DNA of 64,000 bases from CAIWHR01 sp963809965 (lineage in GTDB: Bacteria; Pseudomonadota; Gammaproteobacteria; Burkholderiales; Casimicrobiaceae): NCBI GenBank assembly GCA_963809965.1, contig CAWELU010000006.1, positions 1 to 64,000 of the forward strand, given 5' to 3'. A program made the position numbers and the translations under genes. Numbering within the stretch: the first letter of the stretch is position 1; each line of letters starts with the position of its first letter. A model generated the notes under the pieces. That model was not told the DNA's origin, searched no databases, and saw only the letters and a program-made list of their open reading frames with translations. Shown piece after piece: positions 61,747 to 64,000 of this stretch.

Positions 61747-62769
61747 CTAGCGGCGAGTCGGCCGCAGCGATTCGATCGTCGCCTGGAAGTCATCGGGCGG
61801 TTCGCGCCGGAACAAGATGCGTTCGCCGGTTCGGGGATGGACGAACCCGAGTGTTTGCGCATGAAGCATCGGACGCATTGCTTCGATCATGGGACCGGTG
61901 TAGTCGCGGATGTACACGCGTTCGCCGACCAACGGATGGCCGAGTTCGGATAGGTGAATTCGAATCTGGTGCTGACGCCCGGTTTCAAGGCGGCACTCGA
62001 CCAGCGTGGCACCCACCAGCGCAGCGACCGGCCTGATGTGCGTTATCGACCGTTTCGCCTCGCTCGGTGCGACGCCGTTCGCACGTCGGAACATTCCATA
62101 CGAGCCGCGCATTCCATCACCACGATCCAGGAGGAGATGCGTCTCGACCCGCTGCGCGGTGACAACGCCGTGCGCGATGGCATGATAGACGCGATCGATG
62201 GTGTGCTCGCGGAACTGGGCTGCCAGCGCGCGCTGTGCATGGGCCGTCCGGGCAAACACCATCAGCCCGCTCGTATCCATATCGAGGCGATGAACCACGA
62301 CGAGCTTGACGTCAACGCCATGCTTAGCCATCCGCCTTAGCAGCGTTCGTGTGTAATCGACGAGCGTCGCCTTGTTCCCCGGCTCGTCGGCGACACTGAG
62401 CATCCCGACCGGCTTGTCGACGACGACAAGGTCGCGGTCGCTAAACACGATGGCACCCTCGGCAAGCGGACCGGTACGAAGCTTGGGGGCCCCTTGGTCG
62501 ACGGCAACTACCGAACCGCGCGCTACACGCGATGCGGGATCGAGGCAGCGCTTGCCATCCAGCGTGACGCGCCCCTCGGTGCACAGTCGACGCGCACGCG
62601 ACCATGCGACTCCGGTCTGTTGGCGAACGATAGACGCGATGGTTGGCTCGGGTGACGCCACGTCCAACGCGTGTTGGGCATTTCGTGATCGCGTTGAACG
62701 AATTGTCACGACGGTCGCGTCAGGCCTGCGGTTGGTCGGGGGACAGTGCACGCCGTTAGCGTAACGCAT
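61747..62769 (-). CDS. RluA-type 23S rRNA/tRNA pseudouridine synthase
   Basis: This 340-aa enzyme isomerises uridine in RNA. An N-terminal S4-like RNA-binding part (TIASIVRQQTGVAWSRARRL, CTEGRVTLDGKRCLDPASRV) precedes the catalytic domain, with motif II LVVVHRLDMDTSGLMVFART (catalytic Asp in HRLDMDTSG). Motif III follows in TLVECRLETGRQHQIRIHLS with ELGHPLVGERVY. The upstream residues MRYANGVHCPPTNRRPDATV look non-coding, and a GTG at 62709 is a plausible alternative start. The gene is divergent from the unfinished gene at 62849. The exact RNA target is unknown. Confidence 0.85.
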   Translation of the reverse strand: MRYANGVHCPPTNRRPDATVVTIRSTRSRNAQHALDVASPEPTIASIVRQQTGVAWSRARRLCTEGRVTLDGKRCLDPASRVARGSVVAVDQGAPKLRTGPLAEGAIVFSDRDLVVVDKPVGMLSVADEPGNKATLVDYTRTLLRRMAKHGVDVKLVVVHRLDMDTSGLMVFARTAHAQRALAAQFREHTIDRVYHAIAHGVVTAQRVETHLLLDRGDGMRGSYGMFRRANGVAPSEAKRSITHIRPVAALVGATLVECRLETGRQHQIRIHLSELGHPLVGERVYIRDYTGPMIEAMRPMLHAQTLGFVHPRTGERILFRREPPDDFQATIESLRPTRR

Positions 62770-62848
62770 TGCAGCAACGGTTGCGATGACTGATCGTCCG
62801 CGTGCGGCCGGGACCGGTGGGCAAAGCTGCTACAGTAGTGTGTCCTCC

Positions 62849-64000
62849 ATGTCGTGCAATGAGATGAGATTTCTGGCGCGCGCATTCCTGCTGTTGTTGT
62901 TCGCCCTGCCCATTCTGGCGATTGCCGCGGTATGGCTGTGCCTCGAGGATGCACCGTCTGTCGTGCGCAGCGCTCAATTGACACCGCAGGACATCGAGAA
63001 CGCGAAACGCATCATCGACCAGCATGACCCGCGCATGGCCAATTACGGCGGGCAACGCACCGTCGTCATCAGCGAGCAGGAACTCGACCTGATGTTGAAC
63101 TATGCGGCCAGTCGGTTCGGCAGGGGCGCTGCGCGCGCGGAGTTGCGACCCGCCACCTTGCGACTGCAAGCGAGCGCGGAGATCCTGCATAGCCCGTTCG
63201 GCCGGTATTTGAACGTCGACGCCGTATTGCGCGAAAACGGAACGCTGCCGCAATTCGATCACCTTAGGATCGGCAGGTTGAGGGTGCCCGCTGCCGTTGC
63301 CGACTACCTGCTGCGCCATGGCCTGCGGCGGATGGCGGCGACCGATCGCGGCGAACTGGCGTCCGATATCGTGAAGGGTGCGCGGTTCGCCAACGGGCAC
63401 GTCACGGTGACCTACGTCTGGAGCAGCGAAATAGAGGAACGCGTGCGCGCCGTGCTGCTGTCTCCCGCGGATCAGGCGCGGCTGCGCGCGTATCACGACC
63501 GGCTCGTCGACGCAGTGGCAAAGGCGCCGAACCGGGTTTCGCTCGCCGCGCTGCTGCCGCCCCTGTTCCAAACCGTGCTCGAACGCGGTGCCGGCGGCGA
63601 CGTGGTTGCGGAAAACCGCGCGGCGATCGTCACCCTGGCGTTCTACGCGAACGGAACCGGTCTGGCTGCGATCGCGCCGGCAGCCGCCCAGTGGCCGCAA
63701 GCGCGTCGTCGCACCGTGACGCTCGCGGGCCGCGACGACTTCCCCAGGCATTTCCTGATCTCCGCGGTGATCGCCGCGGCGGCCGGTAGCCCGCTCGCCG
63801 ATGCGGTCGGCCTGTACAAGGAGGTCGACGATTCGCGAGGTGGAAGCGGCTTTTCGTTCAACGACCTCGCCGCCGACCGCGCGGGGACGCGCTTCGGCGA
63901 AATCGCGGGCCGATCGCCCGAGCGGGCGCGGAATCTCGCGCAGGCACTCGCCTCCGGCGTCAAGGAGAATGATTTCATGCCCGATGTCGTGGATCTGCCG
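62849..64000 (+). CDS. Membrane-anchored hypothetical protein, 3' end beyond the window
   Basis: A frame opens at 62849 (MSCNEMRFLARAFLLLLFAL) or, more likely, at the internal ATG at 62864. The single N-terminal hydrophobic helix is RAFLLLLFALPILAIAAVWL. It is open through to the last base of the window, at least 384 codons. The exposed part contains DIENAKRIIDQHDPRMANYG, VVISEQELDLMLNYAASRFG, and a long alpha/beta region (ASAEILHSPFGRYLNVDAVL, NGHVTVTYVWSSEIEERVRA). No enzyme motif is apparent and I do not recognise the family. It would be a single-pass inner-membrane protein with a periplasmic domain. The end and total length cannot be seen. Confidence 0.75.
   Translation, partial: MSCNEMRFLARAFLLLLFALPILAIAAVWLCLEDAPSVVRSAQLTPQDIENAKRIIDQHDPRMANYGGQRTVVISEQELDLMLNYAASRFGRGAARAELRPATLRLQASAEILHSPFGRYLNVDAVLRENGTLPQFDHLRIGRLRVPAAVADYLLRHGLRRMAATDRGELASDIVKGARFANGHVTVTYVWSSEIEERVRAVLLSPADQARLRAYHDRLVDAVAKAPNRVSLAALLPPLFQTVLERGAGGDVVAENRAAIVTLAFYANGTGLAAIAPAAAQWPQARRRTVTLAGRDDFPRHFLISAVIAAAAGSPLADAVGLYKEVDDSRGGSGFSFNDLAADRAGTRFGEIAGRSPERARNLAQALASGVKENDFMPDVVDLP

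Noticed and set aside
62756..63751. 331-aa open frame on the minus strand
   Set aside because: Opposite the open frame that starts at 62849 and has a proper membrane helix; Arg/His-rich shadow.

Overview
The window is high-GC DNA that looks betaproteobacterial. The signs are a DUF1631 protein, a PEP-CTERM-like remnant, a tRNA-Arg(TCT)/tRNA-His(GTG) pair and betaproteobacterial-style transport and signalling genes. This placement is inference. Many genes that are otherwise complete by homology are split by one or more frameshifts. Single shifts, some in short homopolymers, are as easily sequencing or assembly indels as real decay. Genes with three or more shifts or lost ends, all left of about 25 kb, look more like true pseudogenes.

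Region 1 (1 to about 25.1 kb) is accessory DNA. It holds two degenerate ECF42-type sigma factor/DGPF (YCII) modules with a LysR gene (2.06-7.96 kb), bracketed by copies of a short direct repeat. Next come a group II intron 3' remnant, an IS3 fragment, an IS21 element joined to a RuvC-like fragment on one side and a beheaded AraC gene on the other, and a six-gene overlapping operon (13.1-16.7 kb). That operon encodes two membrane proteins, an unrecognised 225-aa protein, a rhodanese, a truncated outer-membrane protein and a DUF202 protein. A cupin, two tandem carboxymuconolactone-decarboxylase-like (CMD) paralogues, duplicated gene ends and a duplicated upstream region follow. The region closes with an IS110 element, two tyrosine recombinases and an excisionase-like HTH gene. 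The last recombinase runs antisense across tRNA-His, which is the likely attachment site of a genomic island extending leftwards.

Region 2 (25.4-32.7 kb) has pirin, then a minus-strand operon of DUF6394, a two-pore-helix K+ channel with two RCK domains, a Tat-exported aldo/keto reductase and a DUF6064 membrane protein. An eight-heme cytochrome c with HEAT and TPR repeats follows.

Region 3 (32.8-50.7 kb, all minus strand) is a lipid and sulfate-ester catabolism block. It carries an AidB-like acyl-CoA dehydrogenase, a wax ester synthase/diacylglycerol acyltransferase, a large Tyr- and Gly-rich exported protein, an outer-membrane transporter-like protein, a YSC84-like lipid-binding protein, an acyl-CoA ligase, a metallo-beta-lactamase-fold alkylsulfatase, an exported HAD phosphatase, a formylglycine-type arylsulfatase, a receiver-only regulator, a FixJ-type regulator and a sensor kinase with a periplasmic binding-protein-like sensor. 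Two matching 6-4-6 palindromes, one upstream of the arylsulfatase and one upstream of the receiver, resemble the boxes bound by StyR/TodT-type FixJ regulators. They link the signalling genes to the sulfatase. The inferred pathway is: sense a sulfated or aliphatic substrate, desulfate it, activate the chain to acyl-CoA, then oxidise it or store it as wax ester or triacylglycerol.

Region 4 (50.8-64 kb) is mostly core. It has a histidine phosphatase, a glycerophosphodiesterase, a PaaI thioesterase, a MarC protein, a Cys-rich repeat fragment, a pentaheme OmcA/MtrC-like cytochrome, DUF1631, DUF5329, a phospholipase D/cardiolipin synthase-like lipoprotein, an RluA-type pseudouridine synthase and the start of a membrane-anchored protein that runs off the window. 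No rRNA and no CRISPR array were seen.
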